This document shows, piece after piece, positions 17,448-25,347 of a DNA stretch of 37,209 nucleotides. This DNA comes from Actinomycetota bacterium. Lineage in GTDB: Bacteria > Actinomycetota > Coriobacteriia > Anaerosomatales > JAUXNU01. Both the position numbers and the translations under genes were made by a program. The notes beneath the pieces are model-generated. The model ran no database searches, was not told the origin of the DNA, and saw nothing but the letters and a program-made list of their open reading frames with translations. The stretch spans positions 1-37,209 of the forward strand of contig JAUXNU010000056.1 in NCBI GenBank assembly GCA_030682655.1, read 5' to 3'. Numbering within the stretch: the first letter of the stretch is position 1; every line of letters begins with the position of its first letter.

Positions 17448-17506
17448 AGTCAGACGCGCTTCGTGCCGCGATCCGCTCCAATCCCGCGCGCACCTCGCCG
17501 GTCAGG
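17448..17506. repeat. 59-bp exact direct repeat, copy 2
   Basis: Second copy, now attached to the N-domain fragment of a degraded DUF1016 gene and out of frame with it. The repeat pair brackets the intact gene and could recombine to delete it. Confidence 0.9.
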
Positions 17507-17675
17507 CAATACTGATGATTTCGGCGAAGTGGCTCCGGCTCAACTTACTCGACAGTGTCGAGCAAATCCCACAATCGGGAAACCACGCGGCGAAGCGGAC
17601 CATCCTCTCGAGATTCTGGCGACTCCACTCCCGTCCGTAGCGCTCCGTGAGCAGCGTGCTGCGGTAGATGGTCAT
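17448..17675 (-). pseudogene. collapsed second DUF1016/YhcG gene
   Basis: Read on the - strand from 17675, the translation contains a recognisable piece of the DUF1016 helical domain (LLTERYGREWSRQNLERM, then WFPDCGICSTLSSKL and HFAEIISI). It then jumps directly to the last ~20 codons of the family, out of frame, so a stop follows two residues later. Both the first ~60 residues and the whole nuclease half are missing. The N-domain piece differs clearly from the intact gene, so it came from a distinct paralogue, whereas the tail is identical to it. Confidence 0.8.
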
Positions 17676-17735
17676 CGTGTCAGTCACGGGCGTATGATTG
17701 GGATAAGCAGCCGGACAGCAGAGAGGCGAGCTGCT

Positions 17736-17960
17736 TTGACCATCGACGATCTCAAACGAGAAGCCCTTCAACTGGATCCTTCGAAGCGGGCCAGTCTCGC
17801 TCGGGATATCCTTGTTAGTCTCGATGACCTCTCAGAAGCGGAGGTCGAGCGGCTCTGGCTCGAAGAGGCCGTCCGCCGCGACGAGGAGATGGCTTCCGGC
17901 AAGGTGAAGCCGATCCCGATGGACGAGGTCTTCGCAGAACTGCGAGCTACCCGGGCGTGA
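17736..17960 (+). CDS. addiction-module antitoxin (PF09720-like)
   Basis: The product is 74 aa, small and charged, starting at TTG 17736 with GAGAGGCGAG just upstream. An in-frame ATG at 17694 would add 14 residues not typical of the family. The pattern TIDDLKREALQLDPSKRASL followed by ARDILVSLDD and a Glu/Arg-rich tail (EVERLWLEEA) matches unstable antitoxins that pair with RelE/ParE toxins. Its stop overlaps the toxin GTG by 4 nt, the normal arrangement. Because the toxin is broken, this antitoxin is effectively an orphan. Confidence 0.8.
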   Translation: MTIDDLKREALQLDPSKRASLARDILVSLDDLSEAEVERLWLEEAVRRDEEMASGKVKPIPMDEVFAELRATRA

Positions 17961-18078
17961 GCAGGCAAGTAGGATTCCATCCGGACGCCCGAAACGAGAT
18001 GCGTGACGCGGCGGAATCTACGTCTCTGCGGTCGCGCACACAAGTCGTCGGCCCTTCTACTGGCGAGATCGCGTCTAG
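17957..18078 (+). pseudogene. internally deleted RelE/ParE-type toxin
   Basis: Starting at GTG 17957, the first 20 codons read as a normal toxin N-terminus (RQVGFHPDARNEMRDAAE). Directly after, in a different frame from 18016, the toxin C-terminus appears (IYVSAVAHTSRRPFYWRDRV, stop at 18076-18078), matching the family ending AVAHxRRRPxYW. The middle, about 60 codons, is missing and the junction is out of frame. The gene is therefore a deletion remnant, not a short toxin. Confidence 0.82.
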
Positions 18079-18165
18079 CAGCGGTCGTGTGGCACCGGGC
18101 AGCAGGGTTCGTGCGTATGCATCTACCGAGGGGCCGTGCTAGATTCGGCTCCGGAGGTTGTCCCC

Positions 18166-18387
18166 ATGAAGCTTCAATTCACGGCTGTGTTCGAGAAGGT
18201 ACCGGAAGGCTACATCGGCTTCGTCGAGGAGCTTCCCGGCGCCAACACCCAGGCGGAGACTCTGGACGAGGCTCGCGCCAACCTCACAGAAGCCGTCGCA
18301 CTAGTCCTCGATGCGAATCGTGTTCTCGCAGAAGAGCGCCTCGGCAGCCGGAAGGTCATCCGCGAGCCCCTACGCGTCACCGCGTGA
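18166..18387 (+). CDS. hicB: HicB-family antitoxin, orphan
   Basis: The product is 73 aa. The start ATG at 18166 follows GGAGG with 7 nt spacing. The sequence has the partial RNase-H-like HicB fold signature: GYIGFVEELPGANTQAETLD, then EARANLTEAVALVL. A HicA toxin would normally lie immediately next to it. After the stop only a five-codon frame is seen (GTG at 18385), with no HicA-like double-stranded RNA-binding fold, so the toxin is missing or reduced beyond recognition. It may persist as a regulator or a relic. Confidence 0.78.
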   Translation: MKLQFTAVFEKVPEGYIGFVEELPGANTQAETLDEARANLTEAVALVLDANRVLAEERLGSRKVIREPLRVTA

Positions 18388-18529
18388 GTTCCGAGCCGTG
18401 ACGCCGGGCACCCTTCTGCCCCCCCAACGCTGGAGCCGGCGTGCTAGGCTTCCGATATGGGGAATAGGGGGTCTTGTCGGCGTGCCCGACGTGGCCTCGA
18501 ACGTGCCTGCAACCTGCAAAGGAGTGTGC

Positions 18530-21500
18530 GTGGCAATCGTGCCAAGGAACAGGACAGTACTCGGAGCCGTTTGCTCGCTTCTCATCGTGCTCTTGCTCGC
18601 ACCGATGACGGTTGTGGCGCTGCCTGCGCCTGCGCCCGGACGGGCGTCGTCAGGGCTGCGCGGGGGCGTGATCGGGGGCGCGGTCGAGGGTGCGCCTCCC
18701 GGGTTCGCCACGCCGCCGGCCGCGACGCCGCCGTCCACCGTGCAACCGTCCGCGACGCCGCCGTCCGAGCCCGAGGCTGACGGCCTGATCGTGCGCTTCA
18801 AAGACGCGCGCATCTCGGGCAAAGCGTCGGCCGCGGTGCACGCGCGTGCCGGTGGGCGAGCGGCGCGCAAGATCCGGGGTCTGGCCGGCGCCGAGGTCGT
18901 CGAACTCCCCGAGGGAGCCACTCTCGCTGAGGCCGTCGCCGCCTACGAGCGCCAGCCCGAGGTCGCCTTCGTGCAGCCGAACTACATCTCCCACATCGCC
19001 GCGATTCCCAACGACACCTACTTCACCGATCTGTGGGGCCTTCACAACACGGGCCAGAGCGACGGTACGACAGACGCCGACATCGATGCTCCCGAGGCGT
19101 GGGACATCACCACGGGCTCCTCGGACATAGTGGTCGCGGTCATCGACACGGGCGTCGACTACAACCACCCCGACCTTGCGGACAACATGTGGCGCAATCC
19201 CGGGGAGACCGCCGGCAACGGCATCGACGACGACCTCAACGGCTACGTCGACGACATCTACGGCTACGATTTCGTCAACGAAGACGGCAACCCGATGGAC
19301 GATCACGGTCATGGGACACACGTGTCGGGGACGGTCGGAGCCACCGGCAACAACGCGACCGGCGTGACCGGCGTGAACTGGGACGTCAGCATCATGGCGA
19401 TCAAGGCGGGCGACAGGCAGGGCGGATTCACGTCGGCCGATGAGATCGAGGCCGTCAACTACGCCCGCGCGATGGGCGCCGACGTCGTGAACTGCTCGTG
19501 GGGCGGGTCCGCCGAGGACCTGTTGCTCCGGAGTGCCATCTCCTCGGCAGGTATGACTTTCGCGTGTGCGGCCGGCAACCTGGGAAGGAACGCCGACACC
19601 TATCCGTTCTACCCGGCCGCCTTCAACCTCGGCAACATCATCTCGGTCGCCGCAACCGACCGCAACGATGTGAGGGCAAGCTACTCCAACTACGGTGTCA
19701 CGTCAGTCGACGTCGCGGCTCCGGGCTCGTCGATCTACAGCACCGTGCGCCAGGTCGTCTACGGCACGACGCCGCAGGCCCTTCTGTTCTCCGACAGCAT
19801 GTCCACACTCTCCAACTGGTGGGCTCCAACCCCGGGTCTCGGTACACCTTGGACGACGACCACGACCTCCTATGTCAGCCCACCGCGAAGCGCGTCGCAT
19901 ATGGGGTACCTCAACGGTGAGGTCGCGGATCTGATACTCATCCCCGAGTTCGACCTGACGAACTCTGGCGCCCTCCTGAGGTTCAACCTCTGGATCGACA
20001 TGAGCGAGGGTCCCGACCCGAACTCGTTGGCCGACGATGACATCATCCTGCTGTGGGTGTGGGATCCCTCGAACCCGGCAGGTTACGAGTGGGTGCCCTA
20101 CTACTACTTCACCGGCAACTCCGGCGGCTGGGTGCCCATTGAGATACTGCTGAACGACTTCGGCAGTTTGAACGGGGTCTCGATCGCCTTTCAGCTTCGC
20201 GGCGCCAACGCGAGCCTTCCCGGCCAAGGAGTGCGCATCGATGACGTTCAGATCTACTCGACTGCTTCCAGCGGGTGGCAAAGCGTGTACGGCTACAGCT
20301 CCGGCACGTCGATGGCCACGCCGCACGTCGCCGGCCTCGCGGCGCTGATGCTCGCCCGCAATCCCTCGCTGACAACCGCGCAGATTCGCAGCATCATCTT
20401 CGGCACCGTGGACAAGAAGGCCGGACTGACAGGCGCTATCGCCACGGGCGGCCGTGTCAACGCCTACAAGGCCGTCGTGGAGTCGGTCTACTCGCCTCCG
20501 GTGGTGACCGACAACGCCGCAGCGTACTACCTGACGCAGCCCGCGGTCATTCGCCTCACCGCGACCGACACCGCCTCCGGAGTGGCGAGCATCGCCTACA
20601 AGGTGGACGGGGCGGCGACACAGACGGTTCCTGCGTCAGCTGTCAACGTCTCGGTCTCGAACAACGGCTCGCATTCGATCCGCTACACGGCGACGGACAA
20701 AGTCGGCTACACGTCCGTTCCGGTCACCACGAGCTTCATCATCGACACGATCGCACCGACCGCCTCGCATACCCCCGTGACACCGCTGTACTCCTCCACC
20801 CCGGTAACGGTTACCCTCGACGGGGCTGACACCGGCGGCTCGGGCTTCGCGTCCATGAACTGGCAGGTGGACGGAGGTGCGCCGCAATCGTCTCCGACGA
20901 CGCCGGTGGTGGTCCCGCTTTCGACCGAGGCTGCTCACACCGTCTCGTACTGGACCATTGACAACGCGGGCAACACGTCGGTGGTCGGCAGCGCCGCCGT
21001 GACGATCGATGCGACGGCGCCGGGGCTCTCGGACGACGTCGTGGCCTCCTACGAGCAGTCCGCGACGATTCACCTGTCGGCGACCGATGGCGTGTCGGGT
21101 GTCGCCGAGATCGCCTACCGGCTCGACGACGAAGCGACACAGACTGTCGCCGGGTCGGCAGCGAGCTTCCACGTGGACACGGGCAATGCACATCACCTTG
21201 TCTACACGGCGACTGACCGGGCGGGCAACGTGGCGCCGGCTCAAGAGCACGACTTCATGATCACGGGAGCCCTGCCCAAGCTGTACCATCTGCCGGGCAC
21301 ACCGCTGTACTCTCCGCTCCCCGTCGACGTGACCATTGATGCATCGTATCTCGGTGACTTCGGAATTGGCTCGATACACTGGCAGGTGGACGGGGGGCTA
21401 GAACAGTCCTGGCCAGGCGTTCCGGCGACGGTGTCCGTTGCCGGCGAAGGTCAACACACGGTCTCGTACTGGGCTGTGGACGGGGCCGGCTTCCTGACAG

Positions 21501-22777
21501 TGCCCAAGACCGCCGACGTTACCATCGATTCGATTGCGCCGACCGCATGGACGAACGTCTCCTCCACCGCACGCTACGCCGATGCGGCGATTGTGAACAT
21601 CTCCACGTCCGACGGCATGGGTTCGGGCGTTGCCAGCGTCAGCTATCGCTGGGACGATGAGACCACCGTCACCGTGGCGGGCTCCTCGGCGACGGCGCCG
21701 ACCTCGAAGCCGGGCGCTCACGTGCTTCGCTACCGGGCAGTTGACCGCGCCGGCAACGTCGTGGAGGGCTCGAAGTCGATTGTCGTCTACGCGGTCAAGC
21801 GGCTTGCCGATGCGACCCGCTACTCGACAGCGATCAAGATCGCCCGCGAAACGTTCGCGCCGGCCGGCTCGCCTGCATGGGCCGGCGTGACCGACGTCGT
21901 CATCGCGTCGGGCGAAGACCGTGCAGCTGCCGACCCATTGTCCGCCGCCGGACTGTGCTGGCTCTACGACGCGCCGTTGTTCCTGGTCTCGGCCAAGTCG
22001 ACACCTGCCGAGGTGAAGGCGGCCATACGCGAGATCGTGCAGGCAAACGGCGCAGTGACGGTGCACGTGGTCGGAGGCACGACCTCGGTGCCCGACGCGC
22101 GGGTCGCCGACATCAAGGCCGCGTGCGCGCCATACGGGACGGTCACGAGTGCGCGGGTGCTCGCCTCGGGCAACCGCTACGACCTCGCAGCGACGATCGC
22201 GCGCAACGTGAAGAGCGAGGCGGCGGCTCACGGCAAGACGATTCAGAGCGCCGTGTTCGTCGCCAACGGCGCCGACCCGGCGAAGTTCTTCGACGCGCTT
22301 GCGCTGTCACCGATCTCCTCGGCCAAGGGGGTGCCGATCCTGCTCGTCTCGGCGACGAGCGTCCCCTCGGCCACGAGAAACGCACTCGTCGACCTTGCGC
22401 CCGCGGAGGTCATCGTGGGCGGCGGCGTGGCGACCGTGGACCCTGCGGTGTACAAGGCCGTTGGTGCCGACGATCGCTGGTCCGGCTCCACGCGCTACAC
22501 GACTGCGATCGACATCGCGAACAACGCGCTTGCTCGCGGCTGGCTGAAGGCCACCCCGGTCGCGCTTGCCGCCAAGCTCCCCGATGCGCTCACCGGAGGG
22601 TCGATGGTCGGCCGCGAGGGCGGCGTTCTCATGCTGACGGGCAAGTCAGCGATTGATTCTGCAACGGGTTCCTGGATAAGCTCTCACAAGGGGCCGATCG
22701 GATCCTGCTACGTGCTCGGAGGTACTGCTTCGGTCAGCGTGAGCGTGGTTACGGCCGCGCGCAATCTTCTCAAGTAG
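18530..22777 (+). CDS. large subtilisin-family (S8) protease with inserted domain, Ig-like repeats and CWB2 anchor
   Basis: The product is 1415 aa. GTG 18530 is chosen because AAAGGAG lies 5 nt upstream and a signal peptide follows (AVCSLLIVLLLAPMTVVAL); GTG 18524 is possible. After a Pro-rich stretch comes an I9-like propeptide (about 85-160), then the S8 domain with D206 (AVIDTGV), H261 (GHGTHVSG) and S594 (GTSMATPHVAG). Between APGSSIYST (about 397) and the Ser motif, about 180 residues form an extra beta-rich domain (SALLRF-type strands, DDIILLWVWD, VRIDDVQIYST), so the catalytic fold is interrupted. Five Ig-like modules (about 655-1085) lead to the CWB2 domain (about 1090-1415). It is likely wall-tethered and acts outside the cell. 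Confidence 0.92.
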   Translation: MAIVPRNRTVLGAVCSLLIVLLLAPMTVVALPAPAPGRASSGLRGGVIGGAVEGAPPGFATPPAATPPSTVQPSATPPSEPEADGLIVRFKDARISGKASAAVHARAGGRAARKIRGLAGAEVVELPEGATLAEAVAAYERQPEVAFVQPNYISHIAAIPNDTYFTDLWGLHNTGQSDGTTDADIDAPEAWDITTGSSDIVVAVIDTGVDYNHPDLADNMWRNPGETAGNGIDDDLNGYVDDIYGYDFVNEDGNPMDDHGHGTHVSGTVGATGNNATGVTGVNWDVSIMAIKAGDRQGGFTSADEIEAVNYARAMGADVVNCSWGGSAEDLLLRSAISSAGMTFACAAGNLGRNADTYPFYPAAFNLGNIISVAATDRNDVRASYSNYGVTSVDVAAPGSSIYSTVRQVVYGTTPQALLFSDSMSTLSNWWAPTPGLGTPWTTTTTSYVSPPRSASHMGYLNGEVADLILIPEFDLTNSGALLRFNLWIDMSEGPDPNSLADDDIILLWVWDPSNPAGYEWVPYYYFTGNSGGWVPIEILLNDFGSLNGVSIAFQLRGANASLPGQGVRIDDVQIYSTASSGWQSVYGYSSGTSMATPHVAGLAALMLARNPSLTTAQIRSIIFGTVDKKAGLTGAIATGGRVNAYKAVVESVYSPPVVTDNAAAYYLTQPAVIRLTATDTASGVASIAYKVDGAATQTVPASAVNVSVSNNGSHSIRYTATDKVGYTSVPVTTSFIIDTIAPTASHTPVTPLYSSTPVTVTLDGADTGGSGFASMNWQVDGGAPQSSPTTPVVVPLSTEAAHTVSYWTIDNAGNTSVVGSAAVTIDATAPGLSDDVVASYEQSATIHLSATDGVSGVAEIAYRLDDEATQTVAGSAASFHVDTGNAHHLVYTATDRAGNVAPAQEHDFMITGALPKLYHLPGTPLYSPLPVDVTIDASYLGDFGIGSIHWQVDGGLEQSWPGVPATVSVAGEGQHTVSYWAVDGAGFLTVPKTADVTIDSIAPTAWTNVSSTARYADAAIVNISTSDGMGSGVASVSYRWDDETTVTVAGSSATAPTSKPGAHVLRYRAVDRAGNVVEGSKSIVVYAVKRLADATRYSTAIKIARETFAPAGSPAWAGVTDVVIASGEDRAAADPLSAAGLCWLYDAPLFLVSAKSTPAEVKAAIREIVQANGAVTVHVVGGTTSVPDARVADIKAACAPYGTVTSARVLASGNRYDLAATIARNVKSEAAAHGKTIQSAVFVANGADPAKFFDALALSPISSAKGVPILLVSATSVPSATRNALVDLAPAEVIVGGGVATVDPAVYKAVGADDRWSGSTRYTTAIDIANNALARGWLKATPVALAAKLPDALTGGSMVGREGGVLMLTGKSAIDSATGSWISSHKGPIGSCYVLGGTASVSVSVVTAARNLLK

Positions 22778-22781
22778 CGCT

Positions 22782-22801
22782 CGGGGGGAATCGCTCCCCC
22801 G
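22782..22801 (+). terminator. GC hairpin between two surface-protein genes
   Basis: CGGGGGG (22782-22788) pairs with TCCCCCG (22795-22801) across a 6-nt loop, with one G-U pair. No T-run follows, so it may be a weak terminator or processing site. Confidence 0.4.
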
Positions 22802-22824
22802 CCAAGACACGGATGGGGACACAG

Positions 22825-24948
22825 ATGAAGCGAACGACCTTCCGGCCCGGCGGTCGTACCCGCGCCGCGTTCTCCTCGGCGATGGCCGCTTTGACGCTGG
22901 CCGTGGTCTGCGCGTCGGTGGCTACCGCTTTCGCGGTGCTCGCACCCGATGCGTACGAGCCCGACGACACCTACACGGCTGCGGCCACGATCGCCGTCGC
23001 GACCCCCCAGGTGCACACGCTGTTTCCTGCGGCCGACTACGACTGGGTCACGTTCGTGCCAACGGTAGACCAGCCGTACGACATCCGCACGTCCTCGGCA
23101 GGGGGCGTCGATGTCGACACGCTGATCACGCTCTACGTCGACGACGGCGCTGGCGGGATCACGTACGTGACCGAGAACGACGACTTCCTCGGGCCCTACT
23201 CCCGAATAGCCTGGACGCCGAGCACCGACGCGACGGCATACGTCGAGATCACGCATGTGGACACGCCGGGTGGCGGCGGAGACCCCGGCGACTATGAGGT
23301 CGCCGTGTACGACCTCGTGCCGGGTATCGCGGGCACGGTCACCGAGCAGGGGAGCGGCAACCCGCTCTCCGGCATCGACGTGACCGCCTATCACTACGAG
23401 GCGGGCATCTGGTTCGAGGACGCGTACGCACAGAGCGGCGCTTCCGGAGCCTATGGGCTCACGGACCTGGGAACGGGAAGCTACGCGGTCGGTTTCGTTG
23501 ATCCGTCCGGCGTCGATGGGTATCACGTGCCCGAGTTCTACGACGACGTTTCCGGCATCGACGATGCGACGCTCGTGGCGACCACTGAGTTTTCGACGGT
23601 TTCGGGTGTCGACGCGGCCCTGACACGCCTTGGCTATCTCGCGGGCACCGTGCGGGCGGAGGCCACCGGGCTTCCGCTTGCGGGCATGCGCGTGACCGCG
23701 TACGCGAAGCCGGGATCGAGCTGGATCTCGGTGGCAACGACGTCGACCGGCACCGATGGCACCTATCGCGTTGAGTCGCTCACGACCGGAACCTACCGGC
23801 TCAGGTTCAGCGACCCTGCGGCCGTCCCGGGCTCGCGGACATTCTACGTGTCCCAGTACTACGACGAGGTGTTGGATCTGGCCGGCGCCCATGACATCGA
23901 GTTGACGGCCTCGGGCTTCGTTGAGGGACTGGATGCGGATCTGGGCCGCGCCAGAGTGGCCCGGCTTTCGGGTCCCGATCGCTACACGACCGCCGTCCGA
24001 ATCGCGCGGTACGCGTTCGATCCCGATGGCGACAAGAGCTGGCCCGGGGTGGAGCACGTCATCATCGCTTCGGGAGAGGACCGCGCGGCCGCCGACCCGC
24101 TTGCCGCTTCCGGGCTGTGCTGGGCCTACGATGCTCCACTCTTCCTCGTGAGCAGGTCGAGCACCTCGGCGCAGGTCAAGGACGCCATCGTCGAGATCGT
24201 GAAGGCCCGCGGCTCCGTCGAGATCCACGTGGTTGGCGGTACGGCGTCCGTTCCCGACGCGCGCATCGCCAACATCAAGGCGGCGGCCGGTCCGTACGGG
24301 CTGGTGACGGCCGAGAGGCTACTGTCGGGTGGGAACCGCTACGACCTCGCCCGCGCCATAGCCGTCAGGATGAAGCAGGTTGCGGCGCTCACCGGGCGCA
24401 GCCTGCCCGGCACCGTGCTCATCGCCAACGGGGCCGACCCGGCGAAGTTCTTCGACGCGCTCGCGCTCTCTCCGATCGCGACTGACATGGGTGCTCCGAT
24501 ACTGCTCGTGGCCAAGGACAGCGTGCCTGCCGCCACCACAGCGGCCCTGAAGACGCTGGCGCCGACGCGTGTCATCGTCGGCGGTGGACCTGCGACCGTG
24601 TCTGCTGCCGTCAAGACCGCAGTCGGCGCGACCGGCCCGGACGACCGCTGGTACGGCGCGACGCGGTACTCGACCGCCTCCACAATCGCCTCCAAGGCGA
24701 TCAGCGCCGGGTGGCTGTCGCCGGGAGTTGTCGGACTCGCTGCCAAGCTTCCCGACGGCATGACTGGCGGCGCTATGGCCGGTCACCTCGGCGGCGTGCT
24801 GCTTCTGACGCCGAAGTCCCCGCTTGCGGCAGAGTCGGCGGCCGTGCTCACCTCACACCGGCTCGGGGTCGAGCAGTGTCTGCTCCTTGGCGGTCCGGCG
24901 TCCATCGCCGAGACGGTAGTAGAGTCGGCCGCGGCGAGGTTGCGCTAG
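22825..24948 (+). CDS. surface protein: PPC-like domain, two carboxypeptidase-regulatory-like modules, CWB2 anchor
   Basis: The product is 707 aa from ATG 22825, preceded by GGGGA; ATG 22813 is an alternative. A signal peptide ends near ATAFA. A PPC-like domain (about 36-165) opens with DAYEPDDTYTAA and contains DYDWVTF. It is followed by two beta-sandwich modules of the carboxypeptidase-regulatory or Cna-B type (about 168-260 and 270-365; GIAGTVTEQGSGNPLSGIDV and LAGTVRAEATGLPLAGMRV), and a CWB2 domain (about 377-707). No catalytic domain is visible, so it is probably a structural or adhesive wall protein. It lies 47 nt after the large protease gene and may share its transcript. Confidence 0.88.
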   Translation: MKRTTFRPGGRTRAAFSSAMAALTLAVVCASVATAFAVLAPDAYEPDDTYTAAATIAVATPQVHTLFPAADYDWVTFVPTVDQPYDIRTSSAGGVDVDTLITLYVDDGAGGITYVTENDDFLGPYSRIAWTPSTDATAYVEITHVDTPGGGGDPGDYEVAVYDLVPGIAGTVTEQGSGNPLSGIDVTAYHYEAGIWFEDAYAQSGASGAYGLTDLGTGSYAVGFVDPSGVDGYHVPEFYDDVSGIDDATLVATTEFSTVSGVDAALTRLGYLAGTVRAEATGLPLAGMRVTAYAKPGSSWISVATTSTGTDGTYRVESLTTGTYRLRFSDPAAVPGSRTFYVSQYYDEVLDLAGAHDIELTASGFVEGLDADLGRARVARLSGPDRYTTAVRIARYAFDPDGDKSWPGVEHVIIASGEDRAAADPLAASGLCWAYDAPLFLVSRSSTSAQVKDAIVEIVKARGSVEIHVVGGTASVPDARIANIKAAAGPYGLVTAERLLSGGNRYDLARAIAVRMKQVAALTGRSLPGTVLIANGADPAKFFDALALSPIATDMGAPILLVAKDSVPAATTAALKTLAPTRVIVGGGPATVSAAVKTAVGATGPDDRWYGATRYSTASTIASKAISAGWLSPGVVGLAAKLPDGMTGGAMAGHLGGVLLLTPKSPLAAESAAVLTSHRLGVEQCLLLGGPASIAETVVESAAARLR

Positions 24949-24969
24949 CCGACGCAGCCGGCCCAGGAG

Positions 24970-24987
24970 CCTCTCGTCTTCGGGAGG
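24970..24987 (+). terminator. hairpin terminator candidate after the CWB2 array
   Basis: CCTCTCG (24970-24976) pairs with CGGGAGG (24981-24987) around a TCTT loop, with one G-U pair. There is no T-tract, so it is only a candidate. Confidence 0.4.
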
Positions 24988-24998
24988 GGGGTGACTAG

Positions 24999-25163
24999 AT
25001 GACTAGGTGGAGCCAAAATGGTTGGCCGGGCGCGCACACCCAAGCCGCTGATACCCTCGAGCTCGAGGCCAACCTGCGTGAGGTCATCGGGATGCTGCTC
25101 GAAGACGGTGAGCCGCAGCTCGAGTCGGAATTCTTGGACGTTCGCAGCATCCAAGTCGCCTGA
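24999..25163 (+). pseudogene. truncated HicB-type antitoxin remnant
   Basis: A 54-codon frame from ATG 24999 encodes the C-terminal two thirds of a HicB antitoxin: PGAHTQAADTLELEANLREV, then LLEDGEPQLESEF and a normal ending IQVA. The usual N-terminal strands are missing, with only about nine residues before the PGxHTQ motif. It is followed within 2 nt by the HicA remnant, the expected antitoxin-toxin order for this subtype. Confidence 0.7.
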
Positions 25164-25165
25164 CA

Positions 25166-25284
25166 GTGGGCACGGTTCCGGTCCTCAAGGCTCGAGAGGT
25201 CGTTGCCCTCCTCATCTCTCTCGGCTTCGCAAGATCGTGGCTGATGTCCGCATGACGCTCGACGAGTTCCTTGCTGTGCGATGA
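25166..25284 (+). pseudogene. internally deleted HicA-type toxin
   Basis: From GTG 25166 the frame reads as a HicA N-terminus (VPVLKAREVVALLISLGF). From 25225, in another frame, the HicA C-terminus appears (LRKIVADVRMTLDEFLAVR, stop at 25282-25284). The centre, which carries the catalytic His-containing GSHxxF region, is absent. The bases CTTC at the junction serve both halves, suggesting microhomology-mediated deletion. Confidence 0.78.
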
Positions 25285-25311
25285 GAACGTCCGCACGCCC
25301 CGCGGAGCGCA

Positions 25312-25341
25312 TTGACGGGCGCCACCGCACACGGCTACGCT
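25312..25341 (+). promoter_or_regulatory. promoter for the tungstate and pterin-cofactor operon
   Basis: TTGACG (25312-25317) and TACGCT (25336-25341) are separated by 18 nt. The predicted transcription start near 25348 is immediately before the first hairpin of the structured leader. A second TTGACA at 25375 lacks a good -10. Confidence 0.45.
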
Positions 25342-25347
25342 GACCAT

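Noticed and set aside
16305-18387. Island as an active defence locus
   Set aside because: A DUF1016 gene plus antitoxins suggests defence, but the toxins are deleted and no restriction or methylase gene is present, so only a relic accessory island is supported.
18311-18529. N-terminal extension of the large S8 protease
   Set aside because: It overlaps hicB, lacks a ribosome site and would hide the signal peptide; GTG 18530 is well supported.
25018-25284. 88-codon frame as a normal protein
   Set aside because: Only its last 20 codons resemble a protein family (HicA C-terminus); the rest runs out of frame over the HicB and HicA remnants.
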